This document shows, in pieces, positions 45,691 to 56,103 of a stretch of 64,000 nt of DNA (within the stretch, counting starts at the first letter, position 1; each line of letters starts with the position of its first letter). The translations under genes were made by a program, and so were the position numbers. This DNA is from Pelobates cultripes (Eukaryota; Chordata; Amphibia; Anura; Pelobatidae). A model generated the notes under the pieces. It ran no database searches, was not told the DNA's origin, and worked only from the letters and a program-made list of their open reading frames with translations. Where the stretch lies: assembly GCA_933207985.1 (NCBI GenBank), contig OW240924.1:69868742-69932741 (forward strand), read 5' to 3'.

Positions 45691-47069
45691 CTACTGATAC
45701 TGATAAGCCCCCAGAGTTAAGGCATACCTCTGAAGTCTTGCTGCTGTCGTGATTGAAATACCTTTCTGCGGGTTAAAAATTGTCAATAAAGGTTTATGGT
45801 CCGTAAGCAGTGTGAAGGGTCGACCATATATATAAAGATGGAATTTCTTTACTGCCCATACTATTGCCAGAGCCTCTTTATCTATTTGAGAATAGTTTTT
45901 TTTCTGCAGCTGTGAGCGATCTAGAGGCAAAAGCCACTGGCCTGTCTGTCCCATCAGCCATGGAATGAGACAGGACTGCTCCCAGTCCATAAGGTGATGC
46001 ATCACAAGCAATGGAAACAGGCTTTTCCAAGTCGTAGTGTACTAAAAGACATGAACTATGAACTAGTTCTTTTGACTTATGGAAAGCTGAAGCACATTCT
46101 ACTGTCCAGCGCCATTGTCGTTTACTCTCTAGAAGACGATGTAAAGGGTACATTACATGAGCTAAATTTGGCAAAAAACGGTTGTAATAGTTTAACAGAC
46201 CAAGATAGGACCTTAGTTGTGTCACATTTTGTGGAGTTGGAGCATCCTGTAATGCCATGACCTTCTCATCTGTTGTATGCAGCCCATGATTGTCAATTAC
46301 ATGAGCACAAAATTCAAGATGATCCTGCATGAATTGTCATTTATCCAATTTTACCTTCAATCCATATTCCATAAGTCTTTGTAAAACTGCCTCTCCATTC
46401 TGTTTATGTTCCTCCTCTGATTTACCCGTCACCAGCATGTCATCTAACAGGCACTGTGTCCCAGGAATTCCAGCTAACAGCTTGTCCATTGTTCGCTGCC
46501 AGACAGCTGGTGCAGTTGAAATGCCAAAAACCATACGGTTATACCTGAATAGCCCCCGATATGTATTAATCGTAAGTAGTGGTCGAGAATCTGGATGTAC
46601 AGATAATTGTAGGTATGCATTTTTCAAGTCAATTTTGGTAAATTGCTGGCCACCTGCCAATGACGCAAAAATATAATCTACCCTAGGAAGGGGATACTTA
46701 TCTATTTTAAGCTGTGTGTTAAGAGCCATGTGGAAATCCCCACAAATCCGTATCTCCCCATTTTGTTTTCTCACAGGAATAAATGGGCGAAGCCCACTCA
46801 CTATTGTGAACCCGGGAGATGATATTCTGCTCCTCTAATCTCCTCAATTCTGCCTCCACTCCACCCCTTAGAGCAAAAGGCACACTTCTTGCTTTAAAAC
46901 ATTTCGGTGTTGCTCCTTCCTTTAATTCTAAGGAAACTTGTTGTCCCTTTACATTCCCTAATTGGCCATCAAACACTGGTGCATACTTTTCCTGTAATTC
47001 CCTAATCCAGTCAAGTCTGGTCTGATTTTCATTCAACACATGACATGGATACTTATGCACTTGAGGCAC
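45691..47069 (-). pseudogene. Gypsy pol: reverse transcriptase and RNase H
   Basis: RT starts with a conserved connector (LELKEGATPKCFKARSVPFA, 46920-46860) and continues through WASP, KIDLKNAYLQL, FGISTAPAVWQ and the catalytic LLDDMLVTG (near 46440). The LRSYLGLLNYYNRFLPN thumb segment (near 46210) and the RNase H start (ACDASPYGLGAVLS, near 46000) with LLTDHKPL (near 45790) follow. Breaks: a frameshift near 46790, a nonsense TGA at about 46336 where relatives have cysteine, and a frameshift near 45905. Domain order and motifs are clear despite the breaks. Confidence 0.9.
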
Positions 47070-47080
47070 CCCGAGAGCCC

Positions 47081-47352
47081 TTATCCACTAACTACCAAAA
47101 AGTGGAGGTCCTCCTCCAAGATATAGAGAGGTAGTTTCTTCTTACACTTGTTGAATGTAACTGTGACTGTCACACAACCCACTGGTATTAACAGCTCTTT
47201 AGAATGTGTGTGCAGTCTCGCTGTTGTCTGAATTATTGGCCTATGTATTTTAAGCCGTTTCCAGTCTGTCAAAGAAATCACTGATACAGCTGCACCTGTG
47301 TCCAAATCCATAGTCAGTTCCTTTCCATTTACAACAACCTGAACTGTGAATG
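47081..47352 (-). pseudogene. Gypsy aspartic protease
   Basis: Encodes the retropepsin active-site motif in KELTMDLDTGAAVSVIS, followed by SLTDWKRL and a LPLYILEED-like flap/C-terminal segment. The CR1 insertion lies immediately 5' of it. The gag and protease reading frames on either side of the insertion are in register, so gag and pro were one frame originally. The frame ends at 47081, before RT, and a shift is needed to continue. Confidence 0.85.
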
Positions 47353-47599
47353 AAACATAGAAACATAGAAACATAGAATGTGACGGCAGATAAGAATCAT
47401 TCGGCCCATCTAGTCTGCCCAATTTTCTAAATACTTTCATTACTCCCTAGTCTTATCTTATAGTTAGGATAGCCTTATGCCTATCCCACGCATGCTTAAA
47501 CTCCTTTACTGTGTTAACCTCTACCACTTCAGATGGAAGGCTATTCCATGCATCCACTACCCTCTCAGTAAAGTAATACTTCCTGATATTATTTTTAAA
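47353..47599 (-). mobile_element. CR1-clade 3' end inserted in the Gypsy element
   Basis: Same family as 27198-27604 but shorter, starting on the minus strand at TTTAAAAATAATATCAGG. It ends in the terminal repeat ATTCTATGTTTCTATGTTTC, with three repeats of TCTATGTT here versus two at 27198. It separates gag from protease. It is the youngest event in the stack. Confidence 0.9.
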
Positions 47600-48484
47600 C
47601 TATGCAGCCAGATTAGAACCAATTTTATATATTTTTACATTTCGGACAGGAAATTGTTCATCCGAATCCTCAGAAGACTCCTGCATTTGTACTCTATAGG
47701 CATTCTTTGCTCTGTCTCTCGAGCGATTACTGCCTCTCTCTGCTGTGGATTTACACACTCTTTGTAGGTGACCCATTTTACCACAAGCATGACACTTGGC
47801 ATCCTTGAATCTGCATGTAGTTGCAACATGTGTAGCAGCTCCGCAGCGACAACATTTGTAACGTGAATGTTCCTGTTTTGAAAGTCTCTTTCCCTGTGGT
47901 ACACTTTGTGCTCTAGCATCTAATTTTAAAACTTCTAGCTCTGCCTCCTGTGTGGTGTCCAGTCTGCTGTGTAATAGATTAGCATCCTTAGAGGCTTGTT
48001 CTATGATACTTGCCATGTTCATTGCCTTTTTAAATGTTAAATCTTCTGTAAACAGTCTTCTTAGCACTGCATCACTTGCAATGCCCATTACAAACTGGTC
48101 TCGCAGAGCAGTGGGCAGGTAGTCCCCAAAACAGCAGGTGCTGGCGAGTTTCTGTAACGCAATGGCATATGATGAAACTGATTCACCAGGCTCTTGTCTT
48201 CTTTTATAGAATTTAAATCTCTCTGCTATCTCTAGTGGTTTTGGTTGGAAATGGCTAGTTAACAGAGTAATCAGACTTGCCAATGGCTTGCTGGCAGGTT
48301 TCTCTGGGTGTGAGAGGCTCCTTAGCGTATAATACGTTCTGGCTCCTATAACTGTTAGGAAAACAGCGATCTGTTTATTGTCAGGAATGTCATTAGCTGT
48401 GAAATATTGTTCAAGCCTTTCAACCCAAGAGGCCCATAAATCCGAGTCAGGATCAAAGTCCTTTATAGTGCCAATGGCTGCCAT
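47600..48484 (-). pseudogene. Gypsy gag (nucleocapsid-type)
   Basis: Open for about 294 codons from ATG at 48484. The longer frame upstream runs through the primer-binding region and LTR and is unlikely to be translated. The N-terminal capsid-like part includes FDPDSDLWASWVERLEQYF and an FKFYKRRQEPGESVSSYAIA block typical of Ty3/Gypsy Gag. Two CCHC zinc knuckles (CCRCGAATHVATTC and CHACGKMGHLQRVC) lie at roughly residues 211-245. The frame stops only where the CR1 insertion enters, and protease follows on the other side. Gag itself appears free of other breaks. Confidence 0.85.
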
Positions 48485-48492
48485 GTCAGTTT

Positions 48493-48515
48493 GGGTTCTA
48501 CAGCATCGTCGCCAC
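48493..48515 (-). promoter_or_regulatory. Putative primer-binding site
   Basis: The minus strand directly after the LTR end (ACATCACA) reads GTGGCGACGATGCTGTAGAA. A TGG next to the LTR is the expected start of a tRNA primer-binding site (complement of CCA). I cannot name the tRNA. Confidence 0.55.
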
Positions 48516-48798
48516 TGTGATGTTTTGTACAAATCAGCCAATAATTCCTGTATAACAAAGTACTCACTTTATTGATACATATATAACAGCATCTTCATAT
48601 TGCAACCTTGTAACACAGGGTTTCAAATTCCTCGAACATTCCACCAACTGCCAACAGGAACAGGAAGTAAAGAACCAAAAGAAAGGAAGTGCATCATTCA
48701 CAGCCAACAACAGCCCAACTGCCCAATGCCCATACATCACAATACATACACTCATACACTCACACACTCATACACAGCCCAACCGCCCATACATCACA
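48516..48798 (-). repeat. 5' LTR, complete (283 bp)
   Basis: Bounded by 8-bp inverted ends TGTGATGT / ACATCACA. Its inner end adjoins the putative primer-binding site and its outer end adjoins the 42-bp duplication. An 'ACACTCA' repeat cluster (48745-48775) is longer than in the 3' LTR. Confidence 0.9.
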
Positions 48799-48840
48799 TA
48801 TACAGTCGCTAATATGATCAGTGTGTTGTTTAGTTGACCC
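48799..48840. repeat. 42-bp flanking duplication, right copy
   Basis: Copy of 43716-43757 with one substitution. It is followed by L1 ORF2 sequence continuing upstream in the LINE (TTAAGAAATAGG...). Confidence 0.9.
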
Positions 48841-49121
48841 TTAAGAAATAGGTATCTCCCGAAAGGGTCTGTTTTGGTTTCACTCAGTGTGAAGGTTTTT
48901 CGGGATTATATTAGAATAGCCACTCTCCTGGCTTTTCCCCCATGGTAGTTGCTGAAGTATGATTGACATATCATTTTGGCCCTCAATTTGGGGGTCTGGT
49001 CCCCCCCTGAAATGGGTTTCCTGTAAGAATACTATGTCGACTGGTTGTCTGTCAATTTCGTGCACCAGTACTGTGTGTTAAGTCCCCTTACGTTTAGGGA
49101 CATAAGTTTGATATCAGCCAT
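48799..49121 (-). pseudogene. L1 ORF2, upstream part (endonuclease N-term)
   Basis: ATG at 49121 begins a frame with KLMSLNVRGLN, the standard APE-type endonuclease opening of L1-clade ORF2. After a frameshift near 49075 comes DIVFLQETHFRGG (catalytic Glu region), then DPFGRYLFLKGQLNNTLIIL up to the Gypsy insertion at 48798. The remaining ORF2 lies at 43757 and below. Confidence 0.8.
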
Positions 49122-49638
49122 TGAAGAATGGCCATATATGGTAGTATGCATTATTTACTCGTTAACATGAGTATCTGTACCTTATGGGGGGGGGGGGGTA
49201 ACAAGGGGTAATTGTGAACCTGGGAAACTATGTACATCAGGCATGTGGGGGACATGCGGTAACCAGATGGAGTCCAGCACACAAAGGATCATTTGGATTC
49301 TGCATGCTCCCTGTGACACCTCTCAGGGGGTTGTGCGGTCTTGGACTGTCAGGACCCAAGGCCTATAATCTATGAGAGATATCCTATATGTATATGGTAT
49401 TGTAATTTTGGTTTTTAGTAAAGCATAAAATAGAACTGGTTCCCGGTTTCCGCGTGACTGTGGCCCGGCCCTCGGGTTGCGGATCACGGCCACGCGGAGA
49501 TGGCATTATATATATATACCAATAAACATTAAACATTAGGTAAGGTGCGACATATAGTATGGCTTCAGTTAGGTGGGTATATCATGCGCCTAAGCGCCAG
49601 AGAAGTAGTTAGCAGAATTAAAGGATATAGTGAGTCCC
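49122..49638 (-). other. L1 inter-ORF region
   Basis: About 500 bp between ORF1 and ORF2 with no frame of its own. It contains a G10 run at 49187-49197 and a (TA)n stretch at 49507-49517. Such long spacers are seen in some amphibian and fish L1 elements; here it may also reflect degeneration. Confidence 0.5.
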
Positions 49639-50724
49639 TTATATTGGTCTGTTCATTGCGCTTTTAGGTGTCGTGGTAAGTTCATTGCCCGGTGGGGTAC
49701 GTCTTCTTCTTTTTCTTGGTGTACGTTGCCATTTAGCCCTTTGGGGTAGTTGTTTGTCATGGCCTGGTGGTAGGCCAGTCCAGTCTTCCACTGAGTACTT
49801 TGGGAGGCCCAGGGCTTGTTGGAATGCCGGGACATCTGCGGGGGTGGAGATTGAGTATGTGTGCCTTTGTCGGATCACCATTAGTGCAAAAGGAAATGAC
49901 CACCGATATTTTATGTTGCGTTCAGACAGGGCCGCCGTGATTGGGCGTAGTGCAATTAGTGTTGATTGTGCCAGGTCTTGAAAAATCATCACCTTGTGTT
50001 CACCTTGTATAATGTCTCTGAGCTGCCTGGCTTTTTGCAGGATTGCTTCTTTAAGTGAGAAATGATGTATTCTGCATATGATGTCCCTTGGTTTCTCATG
50101 GGGTAGCGCTTTTGGCCTTACCGCTCTGTGTGCCCAGTCAAATTTAATTATTGTGTCAAGCGGTCTGTCTAGAAGTTTGTTAAAGAGGCTTGTGAGGGTG
50201 GATATTATGTTCTCACTTTCTCCGTCTTGAGCCTCAGGGAGGCCTCTTATCTTGAGGTTGTTGCGCCTTCCTCTGTTGTCTAAATCTTCTAGTTTCCTTT
50301 GCGGGAATATTATGGCCTTATTGTGTGCTTTTTGTAGGGATTGCACATTTGTTAACTGCAGGGCTATCATTTCCCCCTCTTCCTCTAGTGCTTGCACCCT
50401 GTTGCCTATGTGGCTTACCTCCTCGTGGAGTGTTTGTAGTTTAGCACCGAAGCTCTTCTCCATTTCGGAAAACATTGCTTCAAGATCCAGCTTGGAATGA
50501 AGTTGTATGAGGAGTGTTTTGAGGTCTGCTCCACCCATAGAACTGTCTGAAGGAGCTGGGCTGGCTGGTGCACTGCTCGCGGGGGATTTCTCAGTCTGCG
50601 CCATCTTGGATTGCGCGCCTGTCTCAGATTTTTCGCCAAAATATCACCTTAGGGAGGTTTTAGAGGCAGCATGAGCTGTTGAGGGTGTATTACTCGCTTG
50701 TGCCTTCAATTTTTTTGATGCCAT
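49639..50724 (-). pseudogene. L1 ORF1 (RNA-binding protein), one nonsense codon
   Basis: The open frame of 321 residues from 50604 is the bulk of ORF1. In the same frame an upstream ATG at 50724 is followed by 26 codons and then a TGA at 50644-50646, so the original start was probably at 50724. Domains: a Ser/Ala/Pro-rich N-terminus; a coiled coil (about residues 30-105 of the 321, LEAMFSEMEKSFGAK...LEDLDN); the L1 RRM signature RRNNLKIRGLPE (about 111-122); a C-terminal domain (WAHRAVRP, PRDIICRIHHFSLKEAIL, KVMIFQDLA); and a basic tail with KRRRR. ORF1p is a trimeric RNA chaperone of the L1 ribonucleoprotein. Preservation is far better than that of ORF2. Confidence 0.85.
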
Positions 50725-50821
50725 GTCACCTTAATTGCCGGGAATCTTATGTATTAGGCCAGTCCTGAGCGGAGCTCTGCTCTCGTGCGGCCATTCACTC
50801 CCGTGTCCAAGCCACGCCCCT
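50725..50821 (-). promoter_or_regulatory. L1 5' UTR / promoter region
   Basis: Short GC-rich leader from GGGGCGTGGCTTGG to ORF1. L1-clade leaders hold the internal promoter. GGGGCGTGGC is a plausible Sp/KLF-type site; activity is inference. Confidence 0.5.
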
Positions 50822-50832
50822 CTCACCTATTT
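50822..50832. repeat. L1 target-site duplication, right copy
   Basis: CTCACCTATTT, an exact match to 41296-41306, abuts the LINE 5' end, showing that the 5' end is original and not truncated. Confidence 0.7.
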
Positions 50833-53692
50833 ATTTTGATAAAACTCTATTCATAGCAGCTGCCCTTTCTTCATTCAGGTAAATTTTGTTTGCATCATAA
50901 CCTATTTAAAGAGTATAGATTGTTCTCTAAATTGACACTCCAAACATCATTACCACTACGTATTGTAGTATTTATGGGAGTAGTCTATGGGTGTTATCCT
51001 TTGCATTTTTTCAAACCATTTTCAAGCTATTCCACAAATAAAATTGTATATGTTTGCAGAATCCAGCCTACAATGCCATTAACAACTTTGGCTCCACCAG
51101 ATACTTTGAAAATAGGTTGATAAAACTGAACTGACCCACTGCTTCCTTGCACCATAACCACTACAATAAGCTTTTGTTGTTATGGTGCTTGAAATGCCTC
51201 TAAAAAAAATTATAATTATATATATTTTGAATGTCTGTTACTTACATAGCAATATCCAATGTCATAGAAAACAGATGCTATATTACCATTTTAGGTGGAT
51301 TTCCTGGCAGAGATATACCCTTAATGCCTTTTTATTTTATTCCATTAAATTATCCAAGAAATAAATTCACAAATCTCCATTCTGTTTTTATATCATTCTC
51401 TGGGCAAAACCGAGTTAAGCTGCCGGCTGGAAAGTGAACACTTGAAATGTTTTTCTGAGACTAAACGGGCTGATAAATTTGTAATATGACTCATCTGTTT
51501 GGAGATTAAATGTAAAAATGCTTATTTACCAAGGAATAAACTGTCAATTTAACAACTTGTAAAGTGCTTTATCACAGCATGAAAGTGAAATCAATACAAG
51601 ATTGCCTGAGGAATATTATTGATGACCTTCACCCAACAAGCTGCTTTTATCACCTTGTATTTGAGCTCGATCATTTGGTTTCCTTTTTGAATTAATTAGT
51701 TTGCTTTGGTTGGCTGTAAATACAAAGCCCTACTAATAGAAGACACTTGTCTGAAAGAAGCCAACAACGTCCGTATTTCCTTTAGGATCAATCAGCCGTT
51801 AAATAACTCATTGAACTTTCTATTTTTTTAACTAATTTATTTTTGGAAGTGCAACAGGATTTCATTTCCCTGGTCGCTGCCTTGCTCTCTTCAGTAAAAA
51901 AAACAAACAAGGATTGAAGGGTGACCTCTTGGGTATTGAAGAGTTAAAGCCCCCAGAGTGGGTCACATTTATCTCCCTGCGATCTGCTCCATGTTGTTAC
52001 AATATCCCCAGGTCTTGAATCCGCAAAAGTCTAAGCCTCTCCAGCATGTTCCTATAAAACATGTTGAAAACTTTTAGCACATGTTGCTAGTTCTTGGTTC
52101 TTTTTGTGTTTTTCTCAGAACCCCTCCAAAGGTCCTGGCTAGGTCACTGTGCTGGTATTAACATCTCAGTCTCTTTGGAAGCTAAGAACCCAATTTAAAA
52201 CATCCCACTGATTTTCAGCGACTTTCAACTGCTGATTAGATTAGGTTTGCATTTGTCAACCACACCGATATGAATACTTAACCTTTAACCCTCTGAGTAT
52301 GATAAGCGGTGAACAGTGTGCCTTTCTGGCACCCATAGAGTTAAATGCAACTAGTGTATAACCCAACAGTGTATCTGCTGTTTATATTTTTTTTCCGTTT
52401 TCACAAAACCAGTTTTAGCTTTTCCAGTTGTGATTTATTTCTCAGATGTATTAAAACCTTCATATCAGGCCTTACCACAACATTTAAAGTTTTGTTTGTT
52501 TGTTTTCTGTTTGTGATTATTTCCCTTTAATGCTAGATCAATATACTCATTTGACACACGCTACAATTACATGAGTCTGCGTCGGACAGTCTTGTGTAAT
52601 TGACAACTAAGCAGTCACATTCTATGTAAAGAACTAGATAGAAGTGGTGTCTAAAACCCTGTACCCCTATACATCTCCTTTGCCTACCTTTGGCATTTTG
52701 TTGTGTTTGACTGCACTGTGCCCAACATGACCCTTGGCTTGTACTTAATTTTGAATTTATTGCTGGCTACCACTAGCCTATTTAAGCTGACCTAGCTAAT
52801 GAGCACTCATTAAACTGTTCTTGGTTCAAGTTTTCATAGTCTACTGGCAGCAACAGAAACCAAAAGCAAATAGTTGTTTCTAGACAGTCCGAGCATCGGT
52901 CTTGGCTGCAGGGCTTCAAACTCAAAACGTTGGTGTTTGTCCAACTGACCTTCCTTTAAATTAATCAGGAATGAAATTGTTTATATAATATACATTGAGC
53001 TTAGTGGTTTAATGGGCAGGTCAATGGACAGAGAAAGGTAAACAATGTAAAATAAAACCTAGTGATCGCTAATCTGGGATATGCACCGACGTCTGGGTTG
53101 CCAAAGTTCGTCATAACTGAACTTTGCTATTTTGATATAGCAACTAAAATTAAGGAAATATCCTGTATACGTCATTGTAATTAAATGTAGATCAGTATGT
53201 CTAGTTAACAGTTTGGGTTTCCATAAGCAAACATGCTAGATATTAATGATAACGTACACTAAATCCATTTAAACGCTGGCAAGAATATTGAGTATCTAAA
53301 GGCCTATATTTTATCTAATAAGAGACAGAATAATTTAGCTGGTTTGATATCAATAGTGGGGAGGGAGCAACAAACAAAGGACATGCAGAAAAAAAATATC
53401 ACCATCACAAAAGCATTTATAGCCCATTGTAGAGTTGTAGTTATACTGAGTTTTTAAAGGATGCTCCAGGCCTTTAATATGCAAAAGCAAAAAAGGCATG
53501 TGGTGCGGAGCATCACGCAAAATATCTTCTTACATAATGCCATAGGTTTTTCAGCAAGGAATGGAGATGATGAAGATAGGCAAGAAAATGCAGGGAAAAC
53601 ATTACTCTCAAACCAGGTTTCTGTTGGGTTTCATCCATGCTAAATAAATGAAACAATTTTTAATAAAATCTACTTATTTTCATTCTTTTATC
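50833..53692. other. Non-coding stretch with a candidate conserved block
   Basis: AT-rich sequence with no bounded repeats. A MITE-like scrap ('AACCCTCTGAGTATGATAAG') is near 52288. The block at 51500-51850 is listed separately. No coding exon recognised. Confidence 0.4.
51500..51850. other. Candidate conserved non-coding block
   Basis: Contains TGAATTAATTAGTTTGC, AGGATCAATCAGCCGTTAAA and AGTGCTTTATCACAGC, without repeat features. Suggestive of a developmental enhancer by texture only. Confidence 0.25.
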
Positions 53693-53800
53693 TTAAGGGA
53701 ACACTATAGTGCTGGAGTACCTGTTTAGGTGCCCACCTGCTGGCCAATCAGCATCTCCTCATAGAGATGCATCCAATCAATCGGTGGTGGCAGTGGCATG
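53693..53800. mobile_element. Left end of a TTAA MITE
   Basis: TTAAGGGAACACTATAGTGC, then 'CCAATCAGCATCTCCTCATA' as in other TTAA MITE interiors. No right end found. Confidence 0.5.
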
Positions 53801-54125
53801 TACAGTGACCTGTCCAATATCCATTATTTAATTTTCAGTATTTACCTGATGCCCATGGGTAACTGCACCTGTGCCAGGTCTCCTTGTATTTTATTAGTGA
53901 ACGGGCAGAAATAGCTGCCCAGTCACTCGTTTTTTATTATAGCCACTTGGCAAGTGGGAACTTTAAAAAAGGCCAACAAATAACTATAGACTGTTTCAGC
54001 CCATAGAATAAACTTGAGGCCTTAGTTAGACAAGAGGTTGGTCAGACCTGTACTACGTGTGAGTACATTAACATCTGCAGATTACCAAGTTGGTAATGCG
54101 ATAGAAACTTAATGAAATGAAGATG
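53801..54125. other. Non-coding stretch
   Basis: May include more of the preceding MITE; nothing else seen. Confidence 0.35.
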
Positions 54126-54826
54126 TTAAAGTGAACCTGTCATGACAGATACAAGTTTGCCATTGTCTAATCATCTGGCTTGGCTCATTTTATGCAAGTA
54201 AGTATTTCTTCTCTTAATGCCATTAAAAGCTCATATTTTAATTTATTTCCATTACCCCTGCATCCTGCTGAGACCAGCATTTATGTTTCAGTGGGTGTTA
54301 CACTTGCTGCAAGACACACTTCGTCTGCATACCTTTGTTTAGGAAGTACAGACTTGCTTCTTATAACAGGTTAAAATCCCCAATATTTTAAGTTGACTTT
54401 GTGTAAATAAAATATATCTGCTCTCTCTCTCCATTCTCATATTGACTCTACAAAGCTGCTGCAATAAATGATTCTAGTTGTTTCTCTCCTCTCTCCCTGC
54501 TTGCTGCTGGTGCTGCTCTGACACAGCCTGCTCTTCCCCTTGCAGTCATTGCTTTCCCTTAGCCTGAAATCAAGCAAAAGAGACACCCAAAGGAAGGGTT
54601 TCCCTGGTAATAGACATGCAAAGCACAGCCTTTTATCTCTCTCCTGAATGGCACGAACTGAAGTGACTGAGGGGAGGGGTAGAGGACTGTTTTGTTTTGT
54701 TTTTAGACCTCTGATTGTAGATAAATATAGACATTTGCTATCAGTCCTGCTAGCAAAACATATAGATGAAATTTCATTCTCTGTCGTTTAAGATTAAGTT
54801 GTCTTTTCATGACAAGAACCCTTTAA
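54126..54826. mobile_element. TTAA MITE, TGTCATGA family (701 bp)
   Basis: TTAA at 54126-54129 and 54823-54826. Imperfect inverted termini are TTAAAGTGAACCTGTCATGA and, inverted, TTAAAGGGTTCTTGTCATGA. The interior lacks coding potential. A distinct terminal motif separates it from the ACACTATAG and ATTACTCC families. Confidence 0.7.
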
Positions 54827-54857
54827 GAAATCGTAGTGGAAGGTATCTCAGTTGCAG

Positions 54858-55260
54858 AAAGGGTTACTCCAAACATAATGACCAACTCAGTGTTTTTTAA
54901 GTGGTCATTGTGCCTGGAGTCTGTATGTACAGAGTTCTGCTTTGAAACGCTGCACATACAGAATTTAAATAACTCTTTAACATCATAGTGGTGTCATCTG
55001 CCAGGTCACACTTATAGCTCCGTGCTGGCTAATATTAATTCAGGGCAACTTTAGTTGCACAGAACGTCAGTCATTAGCTGAAAGTGGTTAGCTGACACTC
55101 TCAGCCAATGAATGTCGACGGTTTCAGATTCTGGTGTCTGCAGCTCCGCAGAGAGCCTTAGAGCCCACTAGGGATCCAGATAAGGGGCACACTGTTTGGC
55201 ATTACTGGGGAACAGGGCATCATAACCATTACACTGGGCTGTAGTGGAGTTACCCTTTAA
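54858..55260. mobile_element. TTAA MITE, ATTACTCC family, left end eroded
   Basis: Left end AAAGGGTTACTCCAAAC lacks its TTAA; the right end GGAGTTACCCTTTAA is intact. The interior 'GGAGTCTGTATGTACAGAGT' and 'TTTGAAACGCTGCACATACA' is related to the elements at 29094 and 62551. Confidence 0.65.
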
Positions 55261-55584
55261 TGCACGAGCTGTAGAACCTATTCAAACCTCAGGGTCATTT
55301 CAACCCTTTCTCCCTCTGAGAATAATAAAATGAGTACCTTTCAGCATTTTAATAATGTATTTACCCATGATATACTCTATAGAAAATATTAATTTATCCT
55401 AGATGGTTTTACATATATTAGAATATGCCTAGAAGAAAAACGATTAACAGAGCCATTCAGATGTATTCTATAGTCCTGAAATTATTATTATTTAACTGTG
55501 TCACTGAAGAAATGCAAGGAAAAAACATGCTGCAATATCCACACAGCAGTTGGTTGATATATATATTTTGACTATATATATGTG

Positions 55585-55643
<59 letters not shown>

Positions 55644-56103
55644 GTGTATGTTTATTTCTCTATTATAAAAATACTGTAATCATACCGTGTACCTTTAGTC
55701 TGGTCTTTGGCATCAGACCAGCTTCTCAGTGGTTGACTAGATCAGCGTCTCCTAAATTGCTGAATTTTATTTGCATGTGACGATACTTAGAAGCACAATC
55801 AGTAAACATGGTCTGTCTGGGTGAAGCGTCAACATGGGATCCGAGTCTATAAAGAGATTAGTCGCTCCTTGCAGAGGTGTACAATTAATTGGTTAATTAA
55901 TTCCTTGGCATCTTGTAGGGACTGATGAAAATTAGATATAGGCTTACCATCATGTGTATAATGAGGTTTTAGTACTATATGTTGCCTGTTTCATTTATTG
56001 ATTGTTCTTTTAGCTTTGAGACTGAGCTTGTTGGAAAGGGATGTGTTGTTTTTTTTTTTTCGGATCTAACTTTTGATCACAATCTTTTATTATCTTTTAT
56101 ATA
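55261..56103. other. Non-coding stretch
   Basis: Contains the (TA)n microsatellite at 55573-55640. No gene or bounded repeat otherwise. Confidence 0.4.
55573..55640. repeat. (TA)n microsatellite
   Basis: Almost uninterrupted alternating TA over ~55 bases following a TGTATG interruption. Confidence 0.95.

Larger units (their letters stand above)
43758..48798 (-). mobile_element. Ty3/Gypsy LTR retrotransposon, decayed
   Basis: 5.04-kb minus-strand element with 5' LTR at 48516-48798, 3' LTR at 43758-44024, a polypurine tract, and gag, protease, RT, RNase H and integrase in Ty3/Gypsy order. RT motifs (KIDLKNAYLQL, LLDDMLVTG) and the K-x-NGEIR-x-CGD-like pattern resemble the Mag lineage ('K02A2.6-like' polyproteins); this lineage call is from memory of motifs. 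At least six frameshifts or stops and a CR1 insertion at 47353-47599 make it defective. No env-like frame. LTR divergence (several substitutions and indels) indicates an old copy. Confidence 0.9.
41307..50821 (-). mobile_element. L1-clade LINE, full-length ends, internally deleted
   Basis: Minus-strand LINE whose 5' end (GGGGCGTGGCTTGGAC, read from 50820 downward) and A-rich 3' tail (near 41307-41325) are both present between 11-bp target duplications. It contains ORF1 (50724-49639) and ORF2 (from 49121) with APE-type endonuclease and reverse transcriptase remnants. A 5-kb Ty3/Gypsy element interrupts ORF2. Without that insert only ~4.4 kb remain, short for an L1. The junction near 43465 joins the endonuclease C-terminus directly to the RT palm, so a large part of ORF2 was deleted. 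The copy cannot move on its own. Confidence 0.85.
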
